From positions 1 through 5,769 of the forward strand of contig JAIVGU010000262.1 in the NCBI GenBank assembly GCA_020201445.1: a stretch of DNA of 5,769 nucleotides, read 5' to 3'. Below the pieces are notes generated by a model. It saw only the letters and a program-made list of their open reading frames with translations. It was not told the origin of the DNA and did no database searches. Made by a program: the position numbers and the translations under genes. Positions 4,706 through 5,769 of this stretch are shown piece by piece (the first letter of the stretch is position 1; each line of letters opens with the position of its first letter). Source of the DNA: Halobacteriales archaeon. Lineage in GTDB: Archaea > Thermoplasmatota > E2 > JACPAO01 > JAHFTW01.

Positions 4706-4843
4706 GTGGCCTACAAGTGCGGCGTCTGCAAGAAGCGCGTCGAGTTCAACGCGCAGAACATCGGCATCCGCTGCCCCTACTGCGGCTCGAAGCTCTTCTA
4801 CAAGGAGCGCCCGACGGTCGCCAAGACGCTGCACGCCGAATAG
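4706..4843 (+). CDS. rpoP: DNA-directed RNA polymerase subunit Rpo12 (subunit P)
   Basis: This 45-residue zinc-ribbon protein has C5-x-x-C8 in YKCGVCKK and C23-P-Y-C26-G in IRCPYCGSKLFYKERP, followed by a short basic tail (VAKTLHAE). Length, cysteine spacing and the closing R-P motif match archaeal Rpo12, the counterpart of eukaryotic Rpb12. Rpo12 is a small subunit of the RNA polymerase assembly platform with Rpo3 and Rpo10. The start is taken as the GTG at 4706, eight bases after AGGAG (4693-4697). A GTG at 4697 is also in frame and overlaps the eL43 stop as GTGA, but it is part of the Shine-Dalgarno site and would add Met-Ser-Gly. Adjacency to eL43 and Pcc1 is conserved in many archaea, which supports the call. 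All four zinc ligands are present. Confidence 0.93.
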   Translation: MAYKCGVCKKRVEFNAQNIGIRCPYCGSKLFYKERPTVAKTLHAE

Positions 4844-4850
4844 GCGCCGC

Positions 4851-5084
4851 ATGCACACGCTCCACCTCGAGCTGGAGTGCCCCGACGCCGCCACCGCCCG
4901 CGCCGTGCGCGACGCCGTCGCCGTGGAGTCCCGCGACGGCCCCGGCGGCTCCCGCATCGCGCTCGGCCTGCGCGGCGCCACCCTCCTGGTGGACGTCGAG
5001 GCGGAGGAGGACGGCAGCCTGAAGGCGGCTGCCCACGGCACCCTGCGCCTGGCCGACATGGCCCTGCGGGCGCTGGCGGCATGA
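4851..5084 (+). CDS. pcc1: KEOPS complex subunit Pcc1
   Basis: This 77-residue protein starts 7 nt after rpo12. It has an alternating strand pattern LHLELECPD (4-12), a helix rich in Ala and Arg (ATARAVRDAV, 14-23), further strands RIALGLRGATLLVDVEAE (35-52), and a C-terminal helix SLKAAAHGTLRLADMALRAL (56-75). This strand-helix-strand-strand-helix plan and the L-K/R-A-A-x-x-x-x-L-R core match the CTAG/Pcc1 family, where the typical motif is LRAALNSYLR. Pcc1 is a small dimerising subunit of KEOPS, which with Kae1, Bud32 and Cgi121 makes N6-threonylcarbamoyladenosine on tRNAs that read ANN codons. Its place just after rpo12 is a recognised archaeal arrangement and carries much of the weight, since the sequence is short and divergent. 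Its stop overlaps an ATG (5081, ATGA) in frame with the next gene. Confidence 0.75.
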   Translation: MHTLHLELECPDAATARAVRDAVAVESRDGPGGSRIALGLRGATLLVDVEAEEDGSLKAAAHGTLRLADMALRALAA

Positions 5085-5122
5085 CGGAAAGGTTTTCGCG
5101 GCCCAGTTGCCCTCCTGTGCCC

Positions 5123-5749
5123 ATGCGGTGGTTTGCTTTGCTCGGTGTCGCGCTGGTCCTGTCCGGGTGCACGGTCAAGAACGGCGACCCCACGACCTCC
5201 CACCCCGCCACGGCGACCGGCGGCGCCACCGCGACCAACGCCACCGCGAACGCGACGGTGCAGCACCCGCCCATGGCCAACCTCACCGCGAGCGTGGCCA
5301 GCGGCACGGCGCCGCTGAACGTCACCTTCGCCCTCACCGGCTCCGACGCCGACGGGGACGCGCTGAACTGGACCCTCACCTTCGGCGACGGCAACCGCAC
5401 CAGCGGCGTGGGCCTGCCCGCCAACGTCACGCACGGCTTCCACCTCGGCGGCAACTTCACGGTCACCCTCCTGGCCACGGACGGCCACGCCAACGCCACG
5501 GCGTCCGTGCTGGTGCGCGTCACCGCCCTCCCCGGCGGCCCCAAGATCTGCACCATCGAGCCGGACCAGACGGTGGGGCCGTTCTACTACACCACCGAGG
5601 GCGGCGGCAACTGGGTCTTCCTGGAGAGCAACGACATCCCGGGCCTGCAGGTCGGCAACACCAGCCTGACCGGCTCCGCGGGCGAGACGCTCGGCGAAGT
5701 GAACCCGGACTGGGTCGACTGCACCGACCCCGACCAGCTCGTCTTCTGA
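5123..5749 (+). CDS. Secreted PKD-domain lipoprotein, heavily N-glycosylation-prone
   Basis: This 208-residue product begins with a lipoprotein signal peptide: MRW, a hydrophobic core FALLGVALV and the lipobox L13-S-G-C16, so it is probably lipid-anchored outside the membrane. A Thr/Ala-rich linker (20-48) leads to a PKD-type beta-sandwich at about 49-134, with APLNVTFALTGSDADGDAL, TFGDG at 86-90 and a closing FTVTLLATDG. The C-terminal 65 residues hold two cysteines (C143, C200) that could pair; I recognise no family there. Ten N-x-S/T sequons occur: N39, N43, N53, N66, N82, N91, N101, N111, N124 and N179. The start at 5123 gives the expected short signal peptide. ATG 5081 is also in frame and overlaps the pcc1 stop (ATGA), adding 14 residues. 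PKD domains usually mediate cell-surface protein or carbohydrate contacts; the exact role is unknown. Confidence 0.8.
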   Translation: MRWFALLGVALVLSGCTVKNGDPTTSHPATATGGATATNATANATVQHPPMANLTASVASGTAPLNVTFALTGSDADGDALNWTLTFGDGNRTSGVGLPANVTHGFHLGGNFTVTLLATDGHANATASVLVRVTALPGGPKICTIEPDQTVGPFYYTTEGGGNWVFLESNDIPGLQVGNTSLTGSAGETLGEVNPDWVDCTDPDQLVF

Positions 5750-5769
5750 GCCGGTGGCGGCCCCCAAAC

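Noticed and set aside
5750..5769. Final 20 bases
   Set aside because: Too short to show any gene or regulatory element.

Overview
The window is archaeal, from a GC-rich genome (my visual estimate is about 70% G+C, with third codon positions almost all G or C). The clearest evidence is the exosome gene string: SBDS, Rrp4, Rrp41 and Rrp42, followed further on by ribosomal protein eL43 (L37Ae), RNA polymerase subunit Rpo12/P and the KEOPS subunit Pcc1. This order matches the widely conserved archaeal 'exosome superoperon'. An uncultured euryarchaeote, possibly Thermoplasmatota-like, is my guess. It is an inference from gene style (lipobox PKD protein, an apparently leaderless promoter, high GC) and not a sequence match.

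Layout. 1-2925 (+): the 3' part of SBDS, then complete rrp4, rrp41 and rrp42, tightly packed and with good Shine-Dalgarno sites. Between rrp41 and rrp42 lies an odd 74-bp unit bounded by a 13-bp direct repeat. 2926-3049: a 27-nt pyrimidine tract (likely terminator of the exosome transcript) and a large inverted repeat with a second palindrome in its loop. 3050-4367 (-): a short-chain dehydrogenase whose YxxxK motif lacks the tyrosine, and a DCC/DUF393 thiol-oxidoreductase-like gene, each followed immediately by an inverted repeat. 4368-4571: a divergent intergenic stretch with an AT-rich TATA-like patch. 4572-5084 (+): the superoperon resumes with only the last 42 codons of the eL43 gene, then intact rpo12 and pcc1. 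5123-5749 (+): a small PKD-domain lipoprotein with ten N-glycosylation sequons. The last 20 bases hold nothing I recognise.

How the genes fit together. Rrp41 and Rrp42 form the hexameric RNase PH-type ring, and Rrp4 is the S1/KH cap that feeds RNA into it. SBDS acts in 60S/50S ribosomal subunit maturation. eL43, Rpo12 and Pcc1 serve the ribosome, transcription and tRNA t6A modification. The window therefore links RNA decay, translation and transcription. The main anomaly is that a segment of about 1.6 kb with two opposite-strand genes sits inside this string, and the eL43 gene directly after it has lost its 5' part. That is either a real rearrangement or an assembly chimera. I found no CRISPR array, tRNA, rRNA, transposase or defence system.
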